A stretch of 64,000 nucleotides of DNA from an uncultured Fodinibius sp. (GTDB lineage: Bacteria > Bacteroidota > Rhodothermia > Balneolales > Balneolaceae), in contig CAJXMW010000001.1 in NCBI GenBank assembly GCA_913056235.1, positions 1 to 64,000 on the forward strand, written 5' to 3'. How positions within the stretch are numbered: position 1 is the first letter of the stretch; every line of letters begins with the position of its first letter. The notes below the pieces were generated by a model. It searched no databases. It saw nothing but the letters and a program-made list of their open reading frames with translations, and had not been told where the DNA came from. Positions 32,950 through 41,778 of this stretch are shown here, piece after piece. The translations under genes and the position numbers were made by a program.

Positions 32950-35352
32950 ATGCATTTATTCCCGGAACGATTATCCGAAAAAATTGGATTTGAAACGGTG
33001 CGATCAGCTACCGTAAGCAACGCGCGCTCGTCCATGGCCCGCGAACAGCTTTCAAAGCTCATGCCTTTCTCTGATCGAGAAGTCATCGAGCGGCGGCTCA
33101 CGCAAACCAAAGAAATGATGGACCTGCTGCAAAATGATGCGGCTTTTCCCCTGGAAAATCTCCACAACGTCCGTGACTATCTGAAGAAAGCGCAGCCCGA
33201 AAACAGCATTATTCCGCTCCAGGCCTTTGTTGAGATCCTGGAGCTTAGCCTCACCGCGCGCCGCGTCAAATCCTACATCGATCACCGTGAAAATCGCTAT
33301 CCGGAGCTCAAAGAAATATCGATTGGACTCATCCCCCTGGAAGAGCTGGAAGAGGAACTGCAAAGCAAACTTACCGACAACGGCGAACTGCGCAGCGACG
33401 CCAGTCCCGAGTTGCAGTCGATTCGCAAACGAATGAATAACAAGCGCGACGATCTGCGCAATACCATCAACCGAGTGATGAGCAGCCTTTCAAAAAAAGG
33501 CATGACCTCCGATGAAGGCGCCACCATCCGTAATGGACGTATGGTGATTCCCGTGCAGGTGGAATACAAACGAAAAGTAAAAGGTTTTGTACACGATGTG
33601 TCTTCGTCGGGACAAACGGTGTACCTGGAGCCGGTGGAGGCGCTCAACATAAACAACGAAATTCGTCAGCTGGAATCAGAGGAACAGCGCGAAATTGAAC
33701 GTATTCTCCGTGCAATGACCTCCGAAGTGCGAAAGCAGAGCAGTGCCATCCGTCAAAACCTGGAAACGCTCACTACTTTTGATGTGATTGCCGCCAAAGC
33801 CAAGCTCAGCATTGACCTGGATGGATATGTGCCTGTGCTTTCCGAATCATCGCACCTCTATCTAAAAGAGGCCTATAATCCCCTACTGGTACTTAAGAAC
33901 GAAGAACTGTCTGAGGATGAAAAAGAAAAGGTTGTGCCGTTGGATATGGAACTATCCGAAGATGAGCGCTGCCTGGTAATCACCGGTCCCAATGCCGGGG
34001 GTAAATCAGTGGCATTAAAAACACTGGCGCTCTGCAGCATGATGATGCAGGCCGGATTTGCTATCCCGGCACGCGACAGCTCAGAAATTCCGGTGTTCAA
34101 CAGCATCTTTGTGGATATGGGCGACGATCAGTCCATCGAAAACGACCTGAGTACTTTTTCGTCACGGCTGGAATGGATGAAGCATACCCTGACCAATGCC
34201 GACAAACACAGCCTTGTGCTCATTGACGAGGCTGCGGCCGGCACCGATCCCGAAGAAGGGGGTGCACTGTTTCAGTCGCTCATTGAACTGCTGATCGAGC
34301 GCGAATCCAAGGTATTGGTAACAACGCACCACGGCTCGCTCAAGGTTTTTGCTCATGAATACGAGCACGCCGTTAACGGCTCCATGGAGTTTGACCAGGA
34401 TACGCTTTCACCGACGTATCGCTTTAAAAAAGGCGTACCGGGCAGCAGCTATGCTTTTGAGATTGCCGAACGGATGGAGCTGCAGGATTCTCTGTTAGAC
34501 AAAGCGCGACTGCTGTTGGGCGAAGCGAAAAGCGATATGGAAACGCTTATCTCGGAGCTGGAATCCAAAACGCAGGAGGCCGATGAGCTCAAGAAGAAAT
34601 ATGATAAATTGAAATCGAAGACCGAGCAGGAACGCGATCGCTATGAGGAGAAGCGCACGGCTATAGAAAAAGAGAAAGAAGAAATTCGTGAAAAGGCGCT
34701 GAAAGAGGCTAAATCCATTATGGACTCGGCCAATAAGAAGATCGAAGAGGCGGTCGAGCGAATTGTCCAGCAGGGACAAAAAAACAGTCAGACGATTAAA
34801 GAAGCCCGCAAGGAAGTTGAGGAATATCGCCAGAAGGTAGACAGCGAACTTGAGGAGCTGGAAGAAGAACAGGACGAACGTTATCAGGATGCCGACGAAA
34901 AACCGAAAGTGGGCGACCGCGTGCGCCTGCAGGACGCCAACACAACGGGCGAACTCAAAGAAATTAATGGCAACAAGGCGGTCGTTTCAGCCGGTGGGCT
35001 ACGGCTAAAGACCAAGTACAAAAATCTAGTCAAGGTTGAAGACGCCTCCAAGCAAAAGAAGAAACAGAAAGTGAAGGTCAACTTTGAGGACAGCAACCGC
35101 TTTAAGGTCGTTAAGCCACAGCTGAGTATCCGCGGCATGCGGGGTAATGAGGCCATGAAAGAAGTGCAGCACTATATCGACAACGCGCTGGCTTCGGGCC
35201 GCAATGAAGTGCAGATCATCCATGGCAAGGGAAAGGGGATCCTCAAAAAGTTGGTCCATGAATACCTGGATAACCGGAAAGAAGTTAAGGGATATGAAAT
35301 GGCTCCCCTCGAGCAGGGCGGCGCCGGCTGTACGGTGGTGAAATTTAAGTAG
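32950..35352 (+). CDS. mutS2: MutS2-family ATPase/endonuclease with Smr domain
   Basis: An 800-residue MutS2. The core shows Walker A GPNAGGKS at 346-353 and Walker B LVLIDEAAAGTDP with Asp426. A long charged coiled coil spans about 515-650. A small KOW-like segment follows (KVGDRVRLQDANTTG), and the Smr nuclease domain (about 725-800) has LSIRGMRGNEAM and IIHGKGKGILKK. MutS2 lacks the mismatch-recognition domain of MutS and acts in recombination control or on stalled ribosomes. The ATG at 32950 has no clear SD. The second Smr motif ends KGKGILKK where GTGxLR is usual. Confidence 0.95.
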   Translation: MHLFPERLSEKIGFETVRSATVSNARSSMAREQLSKLMPFSDREVIERRLTQTKEMMDLLQNDAAFPLENLHNVRDYLKKAQPENSIIPLQAFVEILELSLTARRVKSYIDHRENRYPELKEISIGLIPLEELEEELQSKLTDNGELRSDASPELQSIRKRMNNKRDDLRNTINRVMSSLSKKGMTSDEGATIRNGRMVIPVQVEYKRKVKGFVHDVSSSGQTVYLEPVEALNINNEIRQLESEEQREIERILRAMTSEVRKQSSAIRQNLETLTTFDVIAAKAKLSIDLDGYVPVLSESSHLYLKEAYNPLLVLKNEELSEDEKEKVVPLDMELSEDERCLVITGPNAGGKSVALKTLALCSMMMQAGFAIPARDSSEIPVFNSIFVDMGDDQSIENDLSTFSSRLEWMKHTLTNADKHSLVLIDEAAAGTDPEEGGALFQSLIELLIERESKVLVTTHHGSLKVFAHEYEHAVNGSMEFDQDTLSPTYRFKKGVPGSSYAFEIAERMELQDSLLDKARLLLGEAKSDMETLISELESKTQEADELKKKYDKLKSKTEQERDRYEEKRTAIEKEKEEIREKALKEAKSIMDSANKKIEEAVERIVQQGQKNSQTIKEARKEVEEYRQKVDSELEELEEEQDERYQDADEKPKVGDRVRLQDANTTGELKEINGNKAVVSAGGLRLKTKYKNLVKVEDASKQKKKQKVKVNFEDSNRFKVVKPQLSIRGMRGNEAMKEVQHYIDNALASGRNEVQIIHGKGKGILKKLVHEYLDNRKEVKGYEMAPLEQGGAGCTVVKFK

Positions 35353-35520
35353 AGTTGACCACAGATTTACACGGGTTACCCCTCCTTGGTATAATATCAT
35401 TGCCTGGCTATGAATAACCAAGCCAGATTATTGGATAGAACCTGTATTAAAAACAGCTTTAAATTTTATAGTCTCAAAATTATTGTGGGCCGATTATAGG
35501 TACTTGGCAATATTTCATCC

Positions 35521-35596
35521 GAGTTCTGGGCTTGAAGTCTGATGAATAAAGTGCCCACAAACTCATCAGATGACAAGCCCAGTCATCAGATGAGGA
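35521..35596. repeat. Dispersed repeat family B, copy 1
   Basis: CTGGGCTTG and CAAGCCCAG form 9-bp arms around GATGAATAAA and TCATCAGATGA. A diverged copy lies at 62193-62268 with the same word order. The flanking 35353-35620 gap holds no gene. Confidence 0.65.
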
Positions 35597-35620
35597 TTCT
35601 GCTTTACTCTACATCAAACC

Positions 35621-36364
35621 TTAATCCAACGCTTCCAGCACCTCTTCCAATACCGAATCCCAACTTCCCTCAGCCTGGGCATCCACCTCGATATTTTCGG
35701 CTTCCAGCTTTTCTGTAATGGCTTGTGCTGCTGAAATCACATGAGCATCGCTGTAGTTCAGATTTGGAAATGCAGCCAAAGTCCGATTGACTGATCGGCG
35801 GGAGTGAAAAACAATCACGGCAGGTTTGTGGGCTGCCAGCTCTTTTCGGTACTCCCGTAATGCTTCGTCTTCAGGTCCTTCAAGTGTAAAAAGCACCAGC
35901 TCTTCAACCGGCACGTCGAGCTCGCGCAGAAACCCCGGCAGGTCTTCAGCCGTTTTATCTCCACAGGGATATAATGTTTTGCCAATCCGGCGAACACGCA
36001 GCATAAACTCCATAAGGTCTATGGCTTTGCCATCCGAGTGAGGATGCACGGCCGGAACACCCTGCTCCTCAAGAAAATTAGCCGTATGCTGGTTCAACGC
36101 CAGGTTTAGTCGATTCCGGGCGACGTCCAGCTTGTCATATTCTGAGACCTTCTCCACAAAATAGCGGGCATTACGCTTGCTGCCATGTACGATATTTTCG
36201 TACTCATCAAGCTCCTCCAGGGTCTCCAGAATTTCTTCGTCCGCCTCGAGGGGCTGGTATCGTTCCAACGGATAGTGCAAAGGTGTAGCCTTGTGCTCCT
36301 CTAGTTGGGAACGGAAAATTTCGGTGTCTTCGATTGCTGCTGTCAGTAGTACTGATCGACTCAT
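35621..36364 (-). CDS. Uroporphyrinogen-III synthase-like protein (HEM4 family), first copy
   Basis: 247 residues with the two-domain HemD fold: an N-terminal SRSVLLTAAIEDTEIFRSQL and a middle KNARYFVEKV-like region, then VIVFHSRRSVNRTLAAF and NYSDAHVISAAQAITEKL in the C-terminal half, which matches the usual FxSpsav and aiGptTa blocks. A second, more canonical HemD lies in the heme cluster at 57835. This copy is isolated between mutS2 and an outer-membrane protein and may be a paralog with another role. The chain is very acidic. Confidence 0.6.
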   Translation of the reverse strand: MSRSVLLTAAIEDTEIFRSQLEEHKATPLHYPLERYQPLEADEEILETLEELDEYENIVHGSKRNARYFVEKVSEYDKLDVARNRLNLALNQHTANFLEEQGVPAVHPHSDGKAIDLMEFMLRVRRIGKTLYPCGDKTAEDLPGFLRELDVPVEELVLFTLEGPEDEALREYRKELAAHKPAVIVFHSRRSVNRTLAAFPNLNYSDAHVISAAQAITEKLEAENIEVDAQAEGSWDSVLEEVLEALD

Positions 36365-36440
36365 GTAATTCGCTTTTCAAATACTTAAATGTTCAAAATT
36401 TATCTAGCGCTGAGGTATAGAAAAAAGCACTCATTTTTTA

Positions 36441-36466
36441 GATCCTGAAACAAGTTCAGGATGACA
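36441..36466. repeat. REP-like element, half copy
   Basis: Only the right half of the element is present: GATCCTGAAACAAGTTCAGG followed by ATGACA. The left TGTCATGCTGAA half is missing. Confidence 0.8.
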
Positions 36467-36531
36467 CGATGCATTTAATATCTACTTTACCCCAACTTCG
36501 CGGCCCTTCGGCTTTGCACGAGGCATACCAC

Positions 36532-37671
36532 TCAAAATAAATATCCGACGCCAATATAGATACGGGTCACGTCTTCGGAAAATCCCATTTCGCCGCGAAG
36601 GATAAAATCGGGATTAAACACCGACATTGCTCCGCCAAAGCCGATGGTTTGTTTATAACCTTCAAACAGATCGTTGATGTCGTCGGCTCCGGTAAAGACG
36701 CGACCGGTGTCTGTAAACAGTTGTCCACCAAACTTAAGTCCATATAATTGTGGGAACTTTACCAACCAAGCCCGCAACTCAAGCGTATAGGCCAGTGAGG
36801 ATTGACCCTGAAATCGATTCAACGGATACCCTCGCAGATTATTGGATCCACCCAGGGTTGCCATCTCCCAAAACGGGAGATCGCCCATGACATGACGCGC
36901 TTCCAGCCGGTTGGCGATGGTAAGGAAATCAAAAAGATAAAAATACTGACGAAACTCGAATCGTGCCTTGCCAAGCCCATAATTACTGAGAAATTTCGGA
37001 GAATACTGTAGCTCGAACTCGGCATAATTTCCGCGGTTGGGATCAAATTCGCTGTTTCGGTTCTCCCAAATTACACCTGTATTCAGATAATTAACCCAAC
37101 CGCCGTCGTTCCCGGTAGGCATTAGCTGATTTAAGGAGGAGTTATCCTGAGTAACATGCGGAATATAATACTCAATACCGAGTCCGGCCTGTAGATCTAA
37201 CTGCTTATTTCCAGCTTTATACAGCGGCTTGCGGGCCTTGTAACTTAGCCCCACCGAAATTGACTCAAAATAGTAGTAATCGTCGTCCCACCGGGTGTCA
37301 GAAAAAGAGGTTTGGTTACCAATCCCGAAGAAAATATCGGTGGTATAACGACGGAAAAAGGTGTCATAAATTGAACGGATATTGCGGTTGAAGGTTTGGG
37401 TCTGCTCGAACCGCCCCTCCACCTCAATAAATCCCTTGGTAGATACCAGGGCCGACGACTGCAAATAGTTTTTAAACGGTTTGATATTGCCAGCATAATC
37501 ATAACGGTTGTACAGCGCACCGCCCACAAATCCCTCGTTGGAGCTATAGCTGACCACCGGTACCAACGCACTAGATAACGAATCAGCCCCTATTGGGCCG
37601 CCCATCATCTGAGCCTTGGCCGTAGTTATGGAAAAAAACAATAGTACAATTAAAAATAGATAGCGTGTCAA
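36532..37671 (-). CDS. Omp85/BamA-type outer-membrane beta-barrel protein without visible POTRA domains
   Basis: 379 residues with a signal peptide (about 1-20, ending TAKAQ). The rest is an alternation of amphipathic strands ending in the aromatic YIGVGYLF, as for outer-membrane barrels. The sequence LGGSNNLRGYPLNRFQGQ matches the Omp85 VRGY/F lid motif and is followed by strands like those of the surface-antigen (D15) family. No room for POTRA repeats is left at the N-terminus, so it is a short Omp85 relative, possibly a lipid-, lipoprotein- or patatin-linked exporter. The partner is unknown. Confidence 0.8.
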   Translation of the reverse strand: MTRYLFLIVLLFFSITTAKAQMMGGPIGADSLSSALVPVVSYSSNEGFVGGALYNRYDYAGNIKPFKNYLQSSALVSTKGFIEVEGRFEQTQTFNRNIRSIYDTFFRRYTTDIFFGIGNQTSFSDTRWDDDYYYFESISVGLSYKARKPLYKAGNKQLDLQAGLGIEYYIPHVTQDNSSLNQLMPTGNDGGWVNYLNTGVIWENRNSEFDPNRGNYAEFELQYSPKFLSNYGLGKARFEFRQYFYLFDFLTIANRLEARHVMGDLPFWEMATLGGSNNLRGYPLNRFQGQSSLAYTLELRAWLVKFPQLYGLKFGGQLFTDTGRVFTGADDINDLFEGYKQTIGFGGAMSVFNPDFILRGEMGFSEDVTRIYIGVGYLF

Positions 37672-37681
37672 AATAGTGGAA

Positions 37682-38053
37682 TTAGGAATCTAAAGTACCT
37701 TCTTGCTCAAGGATTTCAAGCGTATCAACAGCATGTCGCAGGTGGGGTATCACAATGCTTCCCCCAACCACTAGGGCCACGTTTAACGCATCTACAATTT
37801 CATCTTTGCTCAACCCGTTTTCGGCACACTGCTCCAAGTGATAGTCAATACAGTCGTTGCAGCGTAATACCGTAGAAGCAACCAGCCCGAGCAACTCTTT
37901 GGTCTCCGAAGGCAATGCCCCATCTTTGTAGGTATTATTATCGAGATTAAAGAACCGCTTAATGCCCAAATGATCCAGATCGAAAATCTTGTCATTGCCC
38001 TCCGACCGTTCCCTGCGAAACTGCTCTAGCCTGTTACTTTCTATTTTGCTCAT
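37682..38053 (-). CDS. Carboxymuconolactone decarboxylase-like (AhpD-like) protein
   Basis: About 123 residues from the ATG at 38053 (AAAGG upstream); a TTG at 38071 is less likely. The core is the AhpD helical fold with the redox pair and histidine RCNDCIDYHLEQC, followed by GLSKDEIVDALNVALVVGGS. Proteins of this kind have peroxidase or thiol-disulfide activity through the CxxC. It starts just upstream of, and is read toward, the Omp85-like gene. Confidence 0.85.
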   Translation of the reverse strand: MSKIESNRLEQFRRERSEGNDKIFDLDHLGIKRFFNLDNNTYKDGALPSETKELLGLVASTVLRCNDCIDYHLEQCAENGLSKDEIVDALNVALVVGGSIVIPHLRHAVDTLEILEQEGTLDS

Positions 38054-38156
38054 GCTTTTACTACCTTTCAAGTTGAAAAATGCATCTTAAGATACCACTT
38101 ATTCTAAGGAACTTTAATCACAAATTGCTCCATTGAACTAAGCATTTTCGGGACTC

Positions 38157-39671
38157 TTGAAAAGAAAAAAATCTACTCCCAAACACAAGTTAGTTGTTCT
38201 TGGTGACAGCGTCAGCCAGGGATTCCAAAACGGCGGCGTCTACCGCACAGACCTGAATTTCCCGTCATTACTGCGAAACTGCTGGGAACCTGTGCCCGAC
38301 TTTGACCAGCCTCTGTTTACCGCCCAGGCAGGTATTCCCCTGAACCTGGAAGTGTTAACGCGCGGGTTGTCAGACGAGTTTGGAAATTCGATCGAGTGGA
38401 ATGAATACCTACCGGCCATTACGCACCTATATTCTACCCTCAAGCGGGTAAAACGATACTGGGAAGGCCGCATCAAGTCGCTAGAACGTAACCGAAAGAT
38501 GCCCTACCATAACCAATCGGTCTGGGGCTTTGCAATGAACGACGCCTGGATGGTGACCGAAGAGAAAAGCCGCAAGTTTATCAAAGAACAACCGGAGACG
38601 TACTCCATTTTTGATATGCTGCCCGACCACGCGATGTACGTAACAGCACGACTGGTGCTTAACCCCTCGTATGGCGAACAATTTCGCCACAATACCCAGA
38701 TCGACAATGTGCAGTACCTCCAGGATAACGGCGGCATCGAAAATCTCATTGTCACTATGGGGCACAACAACATTATCGGAGCCGCCTCTGATCTCAAGTT
38801 TATTCTTTCCGAGGACGAAGACCTGGAAAAGTTTCCCTCGGAACGCGAATATACCGTATATCGGCCTGCTCACTTTGAATATGAATATCGTAAGCTGGCT
38901 GAAAAAGTCAGTCAAATTGGCGCCGAACGCGTTATTACCCAGACCATCCCCTACGTCACTATCCCGCCCGTTACACGCGGTGTCAATGCCGATAAGTCCC
39001 GAAAAGGCCACACCGGCTATTTCGATTATTACACGCGATTTTGGGTTTGGGATGAGGATTTTGATCCCAACATACATCCACACCTGACCAAAGAGCAGGC
39101 TATCACGCTCGACCAGCATGTGGATGAATACAACAATATCATTCGTGAAATTGCCGACGAGTACGGCTGGATAACCGTGCCCCTGAACCGATATGTGAGC
39201 GGCATTGCCAGGCGACGTCTTGGCGGCGACATCCGGATTCCCTATCCAGATAACTTTTGTGAAGCCATGGAGCGTAACCCCATGACCGAACATCTCGTTT
39301 CGGACCGAAATAATCCTCAGCTAAGCACTGACTACATCCGCATTGATGAAGAAAGTGGTAAATTATACAAGGGCGGCGTCTTCAGCCTTGATGGTATTCA
39401 TCCCACCACCATCGGCTATGGGCTAATTGCGCATCTGTACAAAGAGACGATGGAAAGTTACGGCATTGAGTTCGATAAACCGCTCGACTGGGATCATATC
39501 ATTTCAAATGACACGCTGGTCACCAATCCCCCTTATCTGCTGGTAGAACTGCGCAACTTCCTGCGATTTTTGTCACTGGATCGCCAAGAAAAACTCTCGG
39601 TTGTAGGCAACGGTCTGCTCAACCAGATGATGAAAATTTTCTCCCAGCGGGATTCTACACAACAGAGCTAA
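38157..39671 (+). CDS. SGNH/GDSL-type hydrolase-like protein
   Basis: 504 residues. Block I is LVVLGDSVSQG near residue 12-22, with the nucleophile Ser18. Block III-like VTMGHNNIIG lies mid-chain, and block V is LDGIHPTTIGYG with Asp412 and His415. This gives a full Ser-Asp-His set for an esterase or lipase of the SGNH superfamily. It is longer than typical members, with a large middle region (about 60-180) of unknown role and no signal peptide. The start is TTG 38157 with a weak SD. The gene converges with apbE and overlaps it by 4 bases. Confidence 0.75.
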   Translation: MKRKKSTPKHKLVVLGDSVSQGFQNGGVYRTDLNFPSLLRNCWEPVPDFDQPLFTAQAGIPLNLEVLTRGLSDEFGNSIEWNEYLPAITHLYSTLKRVKRYWEGRIKSLERNRKMPYHNQSVWGFAMNDAWMVTEEKSRKFIKEQPETYSIFDMLPDHAMYVTARLVLNPSYGEQFRHNTQIDNVQYLQDNGGIENLIVTMGHNNIIGAASDLKFILSEDEDLEKFPSEREYTVYRPAHFEYEYRKLAEKVSQIGAERVITQTIPYVTIPPVTRGVNADKSRKGHTGYFDYYTRFWVWDEDFDPNIHPHLTKEQAITLDQHVDEYNNIIREIADEYGWITVPLNRYVSGIARRRLGGDIRIPYPDNFCEAMERNPMTEHLVSDRNNPQLSTDYIRIDEESGKLYKGGVFSLDGIHPTTIGYGLIAHLYKETMESYGIEFDKPLDWDHIISNDTLVTNPPYLLVELRNFLRFLSLDRQEKLSVVGNGLLNQMMKIFSQRDSTQQS

Positions 39672-40645
39672 CCTTTCGACAGGGTCTCAGTATGGACATC
39701 CGACGGCGCTTCTGCTCCAACATATACCGCCGTTGACCAAGCATCCGCAACCATAGCCGAAGGATGTACAGCCGTTGCTGAGCCCATCGGTTCTACAGGT
39801 TCTGCCTGATCAGGAAGTAGCAAGTGTCCCCACGAATGATCAGTATTATCATGGCGACGGTTTTGGTACGCCCCACTAGTACTAAGCGCCTCATTGGACA
39901 GCTCAATAGGATCACGCAACGGCTGCTGAGTTTGAGGATCCAAAATATGAACCGGCCATTTTTTATCTTTAAGTGGTTCCCCAAAACAGTGGATATCTCC
40001 GCTGAAGTTGATAAAAGCCGCGGATACATCACTTTGTTTAATCTCCTCAATAGCTTTGTCTAAGGCATATCCGCCGGCAATTCCGCCGGTGTCGATACCC
40101 ATACCAGCCTTGTCCAAAAACACACTTTCATCCTCAATTATGATCTTCTCGGAACCGATAATCTCTTCTAATTCTCGAAGCTCTCGATCAGTTGGTTTAT
40201 CAATCGACTGCCCCGGGTTTTGCCTGAATCCCCATCGCTTCATTGCTGGCTCAACGGTGACATCAAAACGCCCCTTGGTCTGACTATGCATATTTTTGGC
40301 AAATTCTAATAGTTCAATCGCCGCTTGGGAAACCGCAACGGGCACTTTACCGGATTGATGGGCCAACCTTGCCATCTCACTTTGATCATCATACATCGAG
40401 AACTTTCTCTCGAGTGACCGAAACGTTTGTTCGGCTCGACGAATGGCTTCGTAACCCGCCGACTCGGTCTCAGCCACGACTTGGAAAGAGATCAAAGATC
40501 CCATTACTAAACTTTGGCGGCTTACCGTTGTCAGCTTTACTCCCTGATCCTTCCAACGCTTGGGCACCAAAGATTTTCCTCCAAAAAGAGCTCCAAATCC
40601 GCCTGCAAACGCCAATTGCAGAAACTGTTTTCTATCAACACTCAT
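39668..40645 (-). CDS. apbE: FAD:protein FMN transferase ApbE
   Basis: 325 residues with a short hydrophobic N-terminus (RKQFLQLAFAGGFGALFGG) for export. The ApbE core is present: MGSLISFQV, FSMYDDQSEM, GRFDVTVEPAMKRWGF, DKAGMGIDTGGIAGGYALDKA and AAFINFSGDIHCFG. It ends shortly after PSAMVADAWSTAVYV, so the usual last helix and strand are short or absent. ApbE uses FAD to attach FMN covalently to a Thr in target proteins; its likely target is the FMN-binding protein two genes upstream (41148). Last gene of the iron/flavin operon, overlapping the preceding gene. Confidence 0.92.
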   Translation of the reverse strand: MSVDRKQFLQLAFAGGFGALFGGKSLVPKRWKDQGVKLTTVSRQSLVMGSLISFQVVAETESAGYEAIRRAEQTFRSLERKFSMYDDQSEMARLAHQSGKVPVAVSQAAIELLEFAKNMHSQTKGRFDVTVEPAMKRWGFRQNPGQSIDKPTDRELRELEEIIGSEKIIIEDESVFLDKAGMGIDTGGIAGGYALDKAIEEIKQSDVSAAFINFSGDIHCFGEPLKDKKWPVHILDPQTQQPLRDPIELSNEALSTSGAYQNRRHDNTDHSWGHLLLPDQAEPVEPMGSATAVHPSAMVADAWSTAVYVGAEAPSDVHTETLSKG

Positions 40646-41148
40646 CCGTTATCCTCCGACTTTGATAATGCAGTTTTCATTACAACAATACTCATCCAGG
40701 CATAACAGCCAATCATCAAGGTACCGCTCAAGATCACCACATAAACAAAAGGCAACCACAGGTACCGCATTATCCATAATCCACCAAAGGTAAGAATAAG
40801 TGAGATCAGTGGTTCAACTGCAATAGAAATTTGCAGCCATGAGGCTTCGCCAATCGATAAATAGAGGAATCCCATAATCAAAAACAGCGATGAAAGTCCG
40901 AGGATATGATTATGCGTTGTAATGAGCATTTCCTTCATCGGCTTCGGAAATTTAAGTTCCTCGGAGGGCTCAAGCTTACTCTTGCTGATACCCTTGTATT
41001 GCTCAACGACTCCTTGGGGCGTTAGATTCGTTGTCACTTCAATCATCACGCCACCTACAACTACACCAAGAAAGGATACCATTGCAAAAGTAAAGACAAG
41101 CTTTTTAATAGCCTTTGGCCATGCTTGCAAATTTGGTAAAGATTTCAT
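40642..41148 (-). CDS. Four-helix membrane protein with conserved histidines
   Basis: 168 residues with about four membrane helices (about 18-38, 75-97, 105-127, 132-155). The most striking stretch is LITTHNHILGLSSLFLIMGF, with two His at the start of the second helix, placed as metal or heme ligands often are. A periplasmic loop (about 40-72) joins the first two helices. The ATG overlaps the stop of the FMN-binding gene and the end overlaps apbE, so it belongs to that functional unit. I suggest an electron-transfer partner for the flavin protein; this is inference. Confidence 0.65.
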   Translation of the reverse strand: MKSLPNLQAWPKAIKKLVFTFAMVSFLGVVVGGVMIEVTTNLTPQGVVEQYKGISKSKLEPSEELKFPKPMKEMLITTHNHILGLSSLFLIMGFLYLSIGEASWLQISIAVEPLISLILTFGGLWIMRYLWLPFVYVVILSGTLMIGCYAWMSIVVMKTALSKSEDNG

Positions 41149-41714
41149 CAGGGTAATTGCACCTCATTAATAATTAACAACAAATCATGCACAGAATTAG
41201 TCAATGATCGCGCCGAAATGGTAGCTCCGCTGATATTCTGTATTGTCCGACCAAATCGTACATTCTCGGCTCTGCTTTTATCTTTAAACTGATTACGGAA
41301 AAAGGAATAATCGATTTCATAACCATAGCTTTCGCGATACTCCAACACGTCAACGCCAATAATCTTTTTCGATGCATCAAAATAAAGCAGATAGGAAAAT
41401 TTTTCTGACCGGCTGGGCGCGATATCAGGCAATACATACTGCACAGCTTTCTCGGTTTTTACTATTCCTAAATACAGCGTATCCGGCACCGTTGATTTAG
41501 CTTTCAACCGATTTTGCACTGTATTCTTAGTGCTGTCTTGTACGACAACCGTATGCCAAGTTAGGTCTTTTTCAGTCCCAAGCACGGCTGTTACTGACTC
41601 CCTAATCAGGGAATTGTTAATTTTTTCGGGATTTACCTGTGCTGCCGAATATCGAGGCACTGCCATCATTAAGGCGGCAAATCCCAATAAAAAGAAACAG
41701 ATTCGCACTTTCAT
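41148..41714 (-). CDS. Exported FMN-binding domain protein
   Basis: 188 residues. A signal peptide (about 1-25, ending SAAQ) is followed by an FMN_bind domain: NIQNISGATISARS near the C-terminus is the site for covalent FMN, with Thr165 as acceptor. DYSFFRNQFKDKSRAENV lies just before. Related domains occur in RnfG and NqrC and in periplasmic flavin carriers. With ApbE encoded two genes on, the protein is predicted to carry FMN and pass electrons outside the cytoplasm, perhaps to ferric iron given its operon partners. Confidence 0.85.
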   Translation of the reverse strand: MKVRICFFLLGFAALMMAVPRYSAAQVNPEKINNSLIRESVTAVLGTEKDLTWHTVVVQDSTKNTVQNRLKAKSTVPDTLYLGIVKTEKAVQYVLPDIAPSRSEKFSYLLYFDASKKIIGVDVLEYRESYGYEIDYSFFRNQFKDKSRAENVRFGRTIQNISGATISARSLTNSVHDLLLIINEVQLP

Positions 41715-41778
41715 ACTATCAAGTAAATATAAAAGGGAGAAATCCGAAGATCTCTCCCTCCTGCATTCAAAAAATAAC

